From Pseudomonas sp. Irchel s3f7 (GTDB lineage: Bacteria; Pseudomonadota; Gammaproteobacteria; Pseudomonadales; Pseudomonadaceae), in NCBI RefSeq assembly GCF_900187615.1, contig NZ_FYDO01000041.1, positions 1-44,779 of the forward strand: 44,779 bases of DNA, written 5' to 3'. A program made the position numbers and the translations under genes. Every line of letters starts with the position of its first letter. Positions within the stretch are counted from its first letter, which is position 1. Under the pieces are notes generated by a model. That model made no database searches and had not been told where the DNA came from. It was given only the letters and a program-made list of their open reading frames with translations. Positions 34,107 through 41,464 of this stretch are shown piece by piece.

Positions 34107-35144
34107 ATGTCGAGCAAGAAAAAGTCCCTGGAGATCGAAACCCTGCGTGGCCTGGCGTGCCTGTTGCTGGTGCTTTATCACGTCATCGGCCCCTTGGGCG
34201 GCGGCTTGAAAATAGACCTGGGCTCGCCGTTCCGGGTGATCGCCGACTCGATGGTGTATGTGCGCATGCCGCTGTTCACCTTCATTTCGGGCTACATCTA
34301 TTCCATCTACAAAATCCGCGGCAATGACTTTTCGGCGTTCTTCTCCGGCAAGGTGCGGCGGTTGATCGTGCCACTGTTTTGCGTCGGGATTCCGTTCTCC
34401 GTGTTGCAGGCGGTTGGCCCGGGCGTGAACAAAGACGTCGGTGTGATCGACGCATTGCTGTCGTTCTGGGTGCCGATCAACCACTTCTGGTTCTTGCAGG
34501 CGGTGTTCATCATTTTCATGTTCGTCGGCCTGCTGGAATGGCGTGGGCTGTTGCGCACGGCGACCCGGTTGTACCTGCTGTTTGCGTTTGCAGCGGTGGT
34601 GTTTTTGCTGCCACCGTTCAAGGTCGATGCGTTTGGCATCAACGGGGCGATTTACCTGCTACCGTTTTTCGTGGCGGGGATGATTGGCCAGGAAAAGGTT
34701 GGCGCGTTGAAGCAATCGCTCAAGGTGGTTGGCCCGCTGGTGTTCGTGGTGATATCGCTGACGCTGCTGTATGTGGCAGCAGTGGATCGTGAGTTGATCG
34801 TCGATCGCCGCAGCCTGATCGGTTTGACGGTGGGTTGCGTGTCCTGCATGGCGTTGCTGTCGAGTGACATGCGCTCGAAGTGGCTGACCTGGCTCGGCGG
34901 GTATTCCTATGCCATTTTCCTGTTCCACGTGTTGTTCGCCGCGACTTCGCGGTTTGTGCTGGGGCGCCTGGGCGTGAAAGACGAAAGCCTTCTGGTGCTC
35001 GGTGGCGTGACGTGTGGCTTGTTGGGGCCGGTGGTTCTGTCGATTGTGTTCAGTCGATTCAACTTCACCTCCGTGCTGTTTCTGGGTGAGCGTGCGGCGG
35101 CAAAAAAAACGCCGGTCAACGTCGCCCCGGTGCCCCAGACTTGA
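34107..35144 (+). CDS. Acyltransferase-3 family membrane protein
   Basis: This 345-residue integral membrane O-acyltransferase (OafA/WecH-type) probably acetylates or succinylates a sugar of the polymer or its precursor. Family features are the N-terminal IETLRGLACLLLVLYHVI, with the conserved Arg and His, and the following SMVYVRMPLFTFISGYIYSI. About ten spans follow, ending near IFLFHVLFAATSRFVLG. Residues after 325 are polar (RAAAKKTPVNVAPVPQT). It lies 12 bases after the candidate Wzy gene and 27 bases before the SGNH hydrolase gene. Confidence 0.92.
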   Translation: MSSKKKSLEIETLRGLACLLLVLYHVIGPLGGGLKIDLGSPFRVIADSMVYVRMPLFTFISGYIYSIYKIRGNDFSAFFSGKVRRLIVPLFCVGIPFSVLQAVGPGVNKDVGVIDALLSFWVPINHFWFLQAVFIIFMFVGLLEWRGLLRTATRLYLLFAFAAVVFLLPPFKVDAFGINGAIYLLPFFVAGMIGQEKVGALKQSLKVVGPLVFVVISLTLLYVAAVDRELIVDRRSLIGLTVGCVSCMALLSSDMRSKWLTWLGGYSYAIFLFHVLFAATSRFVLGRLGVKDESLLVLGGVTCGLLGPVVLSIVFSRFNFTSVLFLGERAAAKKTPVNVAPVPQT

Positions 35145-35171
35145 TGTTTGTCCGAGGGAAGGAAGCGATGC

Positions 35172-36338
35172 ATGTTGGCAGTTGATGACGTCCAGCCTGT
35201 TGCGGCGTCAGTGGTCGAGATTGGTGACGCTCGCGAACGGTTTGGTCAGTGGCGCGAAGGGAAGGCGGGGAAGGTTCTGTCCATCTCGGTGATTGGTGAC
35301 AGCTACAGCGCCGGGCAGGATTTCTATCTGAACAAACTGGTGCAGCGGCTGGCTGGGGAAGCGGGTTTTGCAGGCCCCGGTTATGTCGGCTTCAACCACG
35401 GCGCGGCACTGGGCGGCACCCATTTCAAATACACCCGCAGCAGCGAAAAATACTTCGGCGGTGATTGGCAGGTCTCCGCGCTTGGACAGGCCAGCCCCGA
35501 CAGTCGCACCCTTACCGGCCGGACTGGCGCCTGGCTGCAGATCGATGCCAATCCGACACCGGCCATCAACACGGCTGTCACCCAAGCAAAACTGCTCTAC
35601 CTCGGCAATGGCGAATCCAACGAGGTGCGCTACCGCTGGAACCCTTCGCAAAACTGGCAGCCATTGACGCTGGCGGGCGAGGGTGTGCAGGAAGTGCCAC
35701 TGCCAGGCACATCGGCGGCGACAGACTGGGCGTTCCGGTTGGAGGTGGTAAAAGGCGCGCCAACGTTGTTTGGCCTGTGGATGAGCAACGATCAGGGCGG
35801 CGTGCGGGTATCCAAACTCGCTGCATCTGGCGCGACGTCCGCTGACTTCTACCACAGCGATAGCCGTTGGCAGGCGCAGTGGAAGTCGGTGGCGTCGAAG
35901 ATTCCCGCAGACGTCTACCTGATCATGCTGGGCGGTAACGATCAGGGTTTCGGCGTGAAACCCGAGCAATACCTGAAGAACATTCAGGGTTTGGTGGGGA
36001 TGGTCCGCGAGATTCAACCGACGGCGAGCATCAATCTGATCCTGCGTCAGGACACGACGCGTTCCAGCGCTTACCCGATGTCGGCCTATGCGCAAGTGCT
36101 GGAGCCCTGGGCACGCGAGCAGCATCTGGGTTACGCCAACCTGCAATGTGCATTCGGCACCGACATCAAACGCTACACCGCCACCATGATCGGCCCGGAC
36201 AAGATTCATCCGGTTCCGGCCACGGGTGGGCGGGTGATCGCTGATTTCTTTTATCGTCTGATCGTCGGTGACAACACCGGGCTATCAGCACAGGACACCT
36301 GTAGGAGCAAGCTTGCTCGCGATGGTCGTCAACGATAA
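35172..36338 (+). CDS. SGNH-fold hydrolase, C-terminus ending in a REP
   Basis: This 388-residue protein has SGNH/GDSL esterase blocks: SVIGDSYSAGQDF (nucleophile Ser), IMLGGNDQGFG (Asn), and DKIHPVPATGGRVIADFF (catalytic Asp and His). No clear signal peptide is visible from ATG 35172, which I choose because AAGGAA is 7 bases upstream; TTG 35148 is an alternative. Next to an acyltransferase-3, it probably removes or transfers acyl groups on the polymer. The last 12 residues (CRSKLARDGRQR) are encoded by a REP, so the original stop seems to have been replaced. It ends the first run of operon genes. Confidence 0.87.
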   Translation: MLAVDDVQPVAASVVEIGDARERFGQWREGKAGKVLSISVIGDSYSAGQDFYLNKLVQRLAGEAGFAGPGYVGFNHGAALGGTHFKYTRSSEKYFGGDWQVSALGQASPDSRTLTGRTGAWLQIDANPTPAINTAVTQAKLLYLGNGESNEVRYRWNPSQNWQPLTLAGEGVQEVPLPGTSAATDWAFRLEVVKGAPTLFGLWMSNDQGGVRVSKLAASGATSADFYHSDSRWQAQWKSVASKIPADVYLIMLGGNDQGFGVKPEQYLKNIQGLVGMVREIQPTASINLILRQDTTRSSAYPMSAYAQVLEPWAREQHLGYANLQCAFGTDIKRYTATMIGPDKIHPVPATGGRVIADFFYRLIVGDNTGLSAQDTCRSKLARDGRQR

Positions 36339-36413
36339 CGCGCGAATCCTGAAGAATTGCGGTGTCATTGAGTTTTTCGTCGGAACGCCGCCCGGAGCAA
36401 GCTGGCTCCTACA
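36300..36413. repeat. REP pair at the convergent SGNH/PMM-like gene ends
   Basis: GTAGGAGCAAGCTTGCTCGCGATGG (36301-36325) and an inverted diverged copy, CCGGAGCAAGCTGGCTCCTACA (36392-36413), are separated by 66 bases. The left copy is inside the SGNH reading frame; the right copy contains the TAG stop of the minus-strand gene (36409-36411). Confidence 0.85.
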
Positions 36414-36825
36414 GGGTCGCCGATTCGAAGTGCTCCAGATGGGTGAGCAGCTCTGCGGTTTTAAGCGGCATCAGTTGCGTAGCGCAGCGGGTTTCCACGT
36501 TGATGATGATGGCCGGGTCGTTACAGCAAATGCGCACCCGGAATCGCCAATCGCTGAAAATCACTTTCAGTCCGTCGCGGTCATCCATCTCCAGCGCCTG
36601 CCCGCGGTAGAGCTTTTTCAGGTGAGCGAGGAGGGGATAGGGGTCGAGCATCGGCCGGCGGATGTCTCCGGAAGACGGAAACATGCCGATTCGCTCCACC
36701 AGCAGCGTGGGGCCGAGCCAGGATTCGTTGGCGCTCGGCAACCGCTGATGTCGCGATACGGAGGACATCACCCCGAGGTTGCCCACCTCCATTTCAATGA
36801 ATGCCGAGAGTTTTCCAATGTTCAT
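36409..36825 (-). CDS. Stand-alone phosphomannomutase C-terminal-domain-like protein
   Basis: These 138 residues look like the end of a ManB/CpsG phosphomannomutase. FPSSGDIRRPMLDP parallels the family's FPSSGEIN region. DRDGLKVIFSDWRFRVR parallels DRTDGLSIEFADWRFNLR. INVETRCATQLMPLKTAELLTHL parallels LNVESRGDIALMQAKTAELLALL. The phosphate-binding loop SSNTEP has become ICCNDP, and domains I-III with the catalytic serine are missing, so mutase activity is not expected. It starts at ATG 36825, 47 bases after galU on the same strand, and is probably co-transcribed. It may be a decayed remnant or a small regulatory or partner protein. An extended frame to 36984 lies inside galU and is rejected. 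Confidence 0.75.
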   Translation of the reverse strand: MNIGKLSAFIEMEVGNLGVMSSVSRHQRLPSANESWLGPTLLVERIGMFPSSGDIRRPMLDPYPLLAHLKKLYRGQALEMDDRDGLKVIFSDWRFRVRICCNDPAIIINVETRCATQLMPLKTAELLTHLEHFESATL

Positions 36826-36872
36826 GGTTGGCCTGCCTGAATGAAGAGTGGGCGTCGGGTGCTGGAGCCGCC

Positions 36873-37706
36873 TCAGCGGCCCTTGAGGTACACGTTGTCG
36901 TAGCAGAAGTTGGTCGCCTGCAAGTAACCCTCGGCATCGCCGCAATCGAAGCGCAAACCCTTGAACTTGTAGGCCAGCACACAACCGTTCTGCGCCTGTT
37001 TCATCAGCGCGTCGGTGATCTGGATCTCGCCACCTTTACCCGGTTGGGTGTCGGCGATCAGGTCGAAGATATCGGGCGTCAGAATGTAGCGGCCGATGAT
37101 CGCCAGGTTCGACGGGGCGTCTTGCGGGGCCGGTTTTTCCACCATGTTGTTGACCCGGTAGAGGCCGTCGGAGATCAGCTCGCCGGCAATCACGCCGTAC
37201 TTGTGGGTCTGGTCGCGCGGTACTTCCTGGATGGCCACGATCGAGCAGCGGAATTTTTTGTAGAGCTGGATCATTTGCGTAAGGACGCCGTCACCTTCCA
37301 GGTTCAGGCACAGGTCATCGGCCAGCACCACGGCGAAGGCTTCGTCACCGATCAACGGGCGACCGCTGAGGATCGCGTGACCCAAGCCTTTCATTTCGAT
37401 CTGGCGGGTGTAGGAGAAGGTGCAGGTGTCGATGAGCTCGCGGGTACCGGCCAGGAACTTCTCTTTCTCGGTGCCGCGAATCTGGTGCTCGAGCTCGTAG
37501 CTGATATCGAAGTGGTCTTCCAGCGCGCGTTTGCCCCGGCCGGTCACGATCGCCATGTGTTGCAGGCCGGCGTCCCGCGCTTCTTCAACGGCGTACTCGA
37601 TCAATGGCTTGTTGACGATCGGCAGCATTTCCTTGGGCATGGCTTTGGTTGCCGGCAAGAAACGCGTGCCATAGCCGGCAGCGGGGAACAAGCATTTACG
37701 AATCAT
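36873..37706 (-). CDS. galU: UTP-glucose-1-phosphate uridylyltransferase
   Basis: GalU makes UDP-glucose from UTP and glucose 1-phosphate. The 277-residue protein starts at ATG 37706 (MIRKCLFPAAGYGTRFLPATK), containing the nucleotide-binding G-X-G-T-R motif and the catalytic lysine in KAMPKEMLP. VVLADDLCL, the DHFDISYELEHQ segment and GLRFDCGDAEGYLQA are canonical. The upstream reading to 37772 is not expected to be translated. It is divergent from galE across an AT-rich region, so the two supply UDP-glucose and UDP-galactose to this locus. Pseudomonads often have another galU elsewhere; whether this is the only copy cannot be seen. Confidence 0.96.
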   Translation of the reverse strand: MIRKCLFPAAGYGTRFLPATKAMPKEMLPIVNKPLIEYAVEEARDAGLQHMAIVTGRGKRALEDHFDISYELEHQIRGTEKEKFLAGTRELIDTCTFSYTRQIEMKGLGHAILSGRPLIGDEAFAVVLADDLCLNLEGDGVLTQMIQLYKKFRCSIVAIQEVPRDQTHKYGVIAGELISDGLYRVNNMVEKPAPQDAPSNLAIIGRYILTPDIFDLIADTQPGKGGEIQITDALMKQAQNGCVLAYKFKGLRFDCGDAEGYLQATNFCYDNVYLKGR

Positions 37707-38092
37707 AAAAATATCCTGGACAGTCATGGAACACAGCGGGTGCGCGCAATAACGGGTGATTGCAAGTTTCAATGATTATTGAAGGCTTACTTTAATACAT
37801 GAGTTGTGCCATTAGTGGCAAATAGCAATGTGCGGATAACGCAACAATGTTATGAGATGTCGGGTTGATAGTTATTGGTTATTTTTAGTCGGCATCTGTT
37901 GATAGTGGTGAGTGCAGCGGAGTGCTAATAAGTATCCCGCAATACAGTTTGGCCTGAAAAAATATTTATTGCCAGTCGTTGAACTAATTTTGTTTTGGGT
38001 TGTTGTCGCTCTTATTTGTGTGGATTGGCACGCATCTTTAATAAGAGGAGCTTGACACGCCACTTTGCACTTTTCCCACTATGGACCGCGCT
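37707..38092. promoter_or_regulatory. AT-rich divergent galU/galE control region
   Basis: This 386-bp region has no credible gene and is clearly lower in G+C than its neighbours. It holds TTCAATGATTATTGAA (37768-37783, 6-bp arms) about 60 bases from the galU start, TGCCATTAGTGGCA (37807-37820, 5-bp arms), and two copies of GTTGATAGT. A TTGACA hexamer occurs at 38052-38057, without a good -10 at the right spacing. Such AT-rich stretches are typical targets of MvaT-type silencers; that is inference. Confidence 0.4.
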
Positions 38093-39109
38093 ATGAAAAT
38101 TCTGGTAACGGGTGGAGCTGGATATATCGGTTCGCACACCACGCTCGCGCTGCTTGAAGCAGGCTATGAAGTTGTTGTGCTGGATAATCTTTGCAACAGC
38201 AGCGACGCGGCACTGAACGCGGTGGAAGCCATTTGCGGCAAAAGTGCGCTGATGATTCGCGGTGATGTGTGCGACCGGGCTTTGCTGGACCGGATTTTCC
38301 AGCAGCACGCCATTGATGCCGTCCTGCATTTTGCCGGGCTCAAGGCTGTGGGCGAAAGCGTGCAAAAACCGCTTGAGTACTACCAGACCAACGTCAGCGG
38401 CAGTATCACGCTGTGTCAGGCGATGGCCGCTGCCGGGGTGTTCCGCCTGGTATTCAGTTCATCGGCCACGGTATACGGCGCGCCGGAGCAGATGCCGATC
38501 CGCGAGGACTTCCCCACGGGCAATCCCACCAATCCCTATGGCCAATCCAAGTTGATCGTGGAAAACGTGCTGCGCGACCTGAGCCTGGCCGAACCGCGCT
38601 GGAGTATCGCGCTGTTGCGTTACTTCAACCCGATCGGTGCCCACGACAGCGGTCATATGGGCGAAGACCCCAATGGCATTCCGAATAACCTGGTGCCCTA
38701 CATCAGCCAGGTGGCGGTCGGCAGTCTGCAAGAGTTGTCGATCTTCGGTAACGATTACCCCACGGTCGACGGCACCGGCGTGCGTGACTACATCCACGTC
38801 GTGGACCTGGCGGACGGCCATCTCAAGGCTTTGCAGTCCATCGCCGGGCGCTCCGGCGTTCATACCTGGAATCTGGGCACGGGCGATGGTTACAGCGTGA
38901 TGCAAGTGCTGCGAGCGTTCGAGCAGGCGTGCGGTCAGCCGGTGCCTTATCGGATGAAACCGCGTCGCTCAGGGGATGTCGCCGAGAGCTGGGCCGACCC
39001 CTCCAAAGCGGCGAAAGAGCTGGGCTGGAAAGCCACACGCAACCTTCAGGAAATGATGACCGACACCTGGCGCTGGCAATCCAGTCATCCCAAGGGTTAC
39101 CTCGGATGA
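38093..39109 (+). CDS. galE: UDP-glucose 4-epimerase
   Basis: GalE interconverts UDP-glucose and UDP-galactose. The 338-residue protein starts at ATG 38093 (MKILVTGGAGYIGSHTTLALL, the NAD+ Rossmann motif); ATG 38081 would add four residues. The catalytic serine is in VFSSSATVYG and the YxxxK pair in NPYGQSKLIVE. RYFNPIGAHDSGHMGEDP and GTGVRDYIHVVDLADGHL are typical of true GalE. It lies downstream of galU's divergent promoter and upstream of yjbE, in line with a need for UDP-galactose. Confidence 0.96.
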   Translation: MKILVTGGAGYIGSHTTLALLEAGYEVVVLDNLCNSSDAALNAVEAICGKSALMIRGDVCDRALLDRIFQQHAIDAVLHFAGLKAVGESVQKPLEYYQTNVSGSITLCQAMAAAGVFRLVFSSSATVYGAPEQMPIREDFPTGNPTNPYGQSKLIVENVLRDLSLAEPRWSIALLRYFNPIGAHDSGHMGEDPNGIPNNLVPYISQVAVGSLQELSIFGNDYPTVDGTGVRDYIHVVDLADGHLKALQSIAGRSGVHTWNLGTGDGYSVMQVLRAFEQACGQPVPYRMKPRRSGDVAESWADPSKAAKELGWKATRNLQEMMTDTWRWQSSHPKGYLG

Positions 39110-39302
39110 TGTCGTTTTGACCTAATGTTATTTCCAGTCAGGTTGTTAGATATCGTCGGGAAAATACACTGGCTATGCGTTTTGCAAGCCCGTAGATATA
39201 AACCTGCCGTTCGACTTTTATCAGTTGGGTAAGACTGTGAAAGAACAACGGATCTTGTTCGCACTTTTCGCGGACTTGAACTCTACCACCTCTAACGTAA
39301 TG

Positions 39303-39318
39303 CCTGATGTCTATCAGG
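39303..39318 (+). promoter_or_regulatory. Palindrome in the yjbE leader
   Basis: CCTGAT-GTCT-ATCAGG is a perfect 6-bp inverted repeat ending 23 bases before the yjbE ATG, just upstream of the ribosome site AAAGGAG. It could be an operator or an RNA hairpin. No clear promoter could be placed in the 232 bases between galE and yjbE. Confidence 0.4.
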
Positions 39319-39341
39319 TTGAATGTTAGAAAGGAGTTGAT

Positions 39342-39578
39342 ATGAAGAAAGTGATGGCAATCGCCCTGTTGACGATGTTGAGCAACTGGGCGTCCGCGGT
39401 AGAAGCGCCGCTTACTGCAGCGACCAATGTATTGGGGAATGTGGCGGCGACTCAAGCCACTGCTGCCAGTACTGCAATGGTCGCCAGTGCTGTAGCGGCG
39501 TCCAACAGTGGTGGAAGTGCAAACGGCGGTACCACCGGTACGACGGGTACCACCGGTACAACCGGTACGCACAACTAA
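39342..39578 (+). CDS. yjbE: YjbE/GfcA-like small secreted Thr/Gly-rich protein
   Basis: This 78-residue protein has a signal peptide (MKKVMAIALLTMLSNWASA), an Ala/Thr/Ser-rich middle (AATQATAASTAMVASAVAAS) and a C-terminal GTT-type repeat (GGTTGTTGTTGTTGTHN). Composition, length and position match E. coli YjbE and GfcA, the first products of the yjbEFGH and gfc loci. A strong ribosome site AAAGGAG precedes the ATG, and a terminator hairpin follows the stop, so it is probably made in excess over the downstream proteins. Its molecular role is unknown even in E. coli. Confidence 0.85.
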   Translation: MKKVMAIALLTMLSNWASAVEAPLTAATNVLGNVAATQATAASTAMVASAVAASNSGGSANGGTTGTTGTTGTTGTHN

Positions 39579-39602
39579 CTGAAATACCTGTTGGTGCAGT
39601 AC

Positions 39603-39638
39603 AAGGTCGCCCGACGAAAGTCGGGTGACTTTGTTTTT
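39603..39638 (+). terminator. Hairpin terminator/attenuator between yjbE and wza
   Basis: A 13-bp stem (39603-39615 with 39620-39632, two G-U pairs) is capped by a GAAA tetraloop and followed by GTTTTT. The ATG of wza is 31 bases beyond it. Since no separate promoter is evident before wza, partial read-through is likely. Confidence 0.85.
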
Positions 39639-39668
39639 AGATTCGCCCTTGAATAGCGTAGTGCCATT

Positions 39669-40784
39669 ATGACTCGTAGTTTTTCTCTTTTAATGTTGGC
39701 AAGCATCGCTTTACAAGGTTGCATGTTTTCCCCCGGCCAATACCTGAGCACCAGTGATATCACGCGCGAGGGCGCCAGCGAGAGCAGTCGGGTCGAGCTC
39801 ATTCCGATCACGCCCAAGCTCATCTCCATGAACCGGGCCACGTACAAGCGCGAGTCCGTGCCGAGCGAGTTGTTGACGACCCCGGCCGAGTACCGCATCG
39901 GCAATAACGATGTGTTGTACATCACGGTCTGGGACCACCCGGAGCTGACGGCCCCCTCCGGCGCGCAACAGCAGATCGATGCCAACGGCCGTCTGGTGCG
40001 TGCCGATGGCACGCTCTATTACCCGTTCATCAAAGAAGTTCAGGCGGCCGGCAAAACGATCCAGCAACTGCGAGCAGACATCGAACAACGACTGTCGGCT
40101 TTCATCGCCGAGCCGCAAGTGGATGTCGCCGTGTTGCGTTTTTCCAGTCAGAAAGTCGTGGTGACGGGCGCCGTTTCGAAGGCCGGTCCGCAAGCGATTT
40201 CCACCAATCCGCTGAGTGTGGTCGAGGCCCTCGGTACGGCCGGTATCGATACGGCGAGTGCTGACTTGTCCGGCCTGATGCTGACGCGAAACGGGCGGGT
40301 GTACACGCTCAATCTCGACACGCTCAATCAGCAGGATTCCGAGTTGCAGAATGTCTACCTCAAGGGTGGCGATCAGCTGTATCTGCCGTACAACGACAAG
40401 AAGCGCATCTACGTGATGGGCGAGGTCAATCAGCCTCGTGCACTGAGTTTCAAGACCGCGACCATGAACCTGTCCGATGTGCTGGGTTCGGTGGGTGGAT
40501 TGAGTCAGACCACCTCCAACGGCAACGCCGTGTACGTCATCAGAGGGGTTGAAAACCTCGATGTGGAACCGGCAAAGGTCTATCAACTGCAAGCCGAATC
40601 ACCGACCGCCATGGCACTCGCCACGCACTTTGAAGTGCGTCCCCAGGACGTCGTTTATGTCGGTCCTGCCAACGTGACTCGCTGGAACCGCTTCATCAGC
40701 CAATTGGTGCCGTCGGCATCCATTGTCGGTACGGGCGCGTCCGCGGCGAAGAACATGAGCGAAGTCAGCAGCAACAGCAATTAA
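39669..40784 (+). CDS. wza: Wza/GfcE-type outer-membrane polysaccharide export lipoprotein
   Basis: Wza octamers form the outer-membrane channel through which capsule or exopolysaccharide leaves the cell, docking on Wzc. The 371-residue protein has a lipoprotein signal with lipobox LQGC (Cys 18). It also has the poly-export domain (EYRIGNNDVLYITVWDHPELT, YPFIKEVQAAGKTIQQLRADIEQRL), and two SLBB-type repeats (KVVVTGAVSKAGPQAI; RIYVMGEVNQPRALSF). A C-terminal amphipathic helix is seen near VTRWNRFISQLVPS. Its E. coli counterpart in the group 4 capsule locus is GfcE; here it lies between the A and B homologues. Confidence 0.95.
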   Translation: MTRSFSLLMLASIALQGCMFSPGQYLSTSDITREGASESSRVELIPITPKLISMNRATYKRESVPSELLTTPAEYRIGNNDVLYITVWDHPELTAPSGAQQQIDANGRLVRADGTLYYPFIKEVQAAGKTIQQLRADIEQRLSAFIAEPQVDVAVLRFSSQKVVVTGAVSKAGPQAISTNPLSVVEALGTAGIDTASADLSGLMLTRNGRVYTLNLDTLNQQDSELQNVYLKGGDQLYLPYNDKKRIYVMGEVNQPRALSFKTATMNLSDVLGSVGGLSQTTSNGNAVYVIRGVENLDVEPAKVYQLQAESPTAMALATHFEVRPQDVVYVGPANVTRWNRFISQLVPSASIVGTGASAAKNMSEVSSNSN

Positions 40785-40798
40785 GGCCGGGTCCGATC

Positions 40799-41464
40799 GT
40801 GAGAACGTTGAATGTTGGCGTCTGCTTGATAGCGGCCTTGATGTTGTGTGGCTGTAACCCGCTGATGGTCGCCTCGTTGACCAACCTCAAGTCAGCGGTG
40901 GTGGGACCGGATGAACTGGACGTGACAGCGGCCCAGGTGGCGGATGTCCGCTATCCGCAACTCAAACTGACCACGCCGTCCGGCTCGGGTGTGCTGGCGC
41001 TGGTGCGCGAGCGCGACGACCTGCAGTTCTGGGTCGCGTCCGGCAAGCAGGTGCTGCTGATGCGCGATGGTCTCGCGGTGCGCAGCGTCGGTCTGGGCCT
41101 GGAGGGCGATCTGGACGGGACGCGTCTTACTGACGCTTCGCCGTTCAAAAAAGGCCTTCATCAAGTGCCGGATGGTTACACCAGCCAGCGCTGGATCGAT
41201 CTGTATCAAGGCCAGGAAGTCGGTGTGACGTTGAACAGTCGCTTCTCCCGCAGATCCATGGAAACCCTCGAAATCCTCAACAAGGAATACACCGTGCTAC
41301 GTGTCGATGAGCAGATTGACGCCCCGGCCATCGGCCTGCGTGCGACCAATCGTTATTGGGTCGATCCCGTTGACGGTTTCATTGTGCAGAGTGAGCAGCA
41401 ATTGACCTCGCAGTTGCGGGTCAAGATTGTGCAACTGACCCCTGACCGCAGGCATGTCCCTTGA
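40799..41464 (+). CDS. yjbF: YjbF/GfcB-like lipoprotein
   Basis: This 221-residue lipoprotein starts at GTG 40799, with signal and lipobox LMLCGC (Cys 19). The mature part is beta-rich (VTAAQVADVRYPQLKLTTPSG, LVRERDDLQFWVASGKQVLLMRDGLAVRSVGL) and resembles E. coli YjbF and GfcB (DUF2886 family by recall). It acts in the periplasm in exopolysaccharide secretion; the exact role is not established. Its TGA stop overlaps the TTG start of yjbG. Confidence 0.88.
   Translation: MRTLNVGVCLIAALMLCGCNPLMVASLTNLKSAVVGPDELDVTAAQVADVRYPQLKLTTPSGSGVLALVRERDDLQFWVASGKQVLLMRDGLAVRSVGLGLEGDLDGTRLTDASPFKKGLHQVPDGYTSQRWIDLYQGQEVGVTLNSRFSRRSMETLEILNKEYTVLRVDEQIDAPAIGLRATNRYWVDPVDGFIVQSEQQLTSQLRVKIVQLTPDRRHVP

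Noticed and set aside
38053..38068. Sigma-54-like sequence TGACACGCCACTTTGC before galE
   Set aside because: The -24 GG is GA and the GC of the -12 element is one base out of the strict spacing; the nearby TGGCACGCATCTTTA lacks the GC entirely.
39265..39320. AlgU-type promoter before yjbE
   Set aside because: GAACTC and GGACTT hexamers occur, but no TCTGA-like -10 is found at 16-17 bp spacing.
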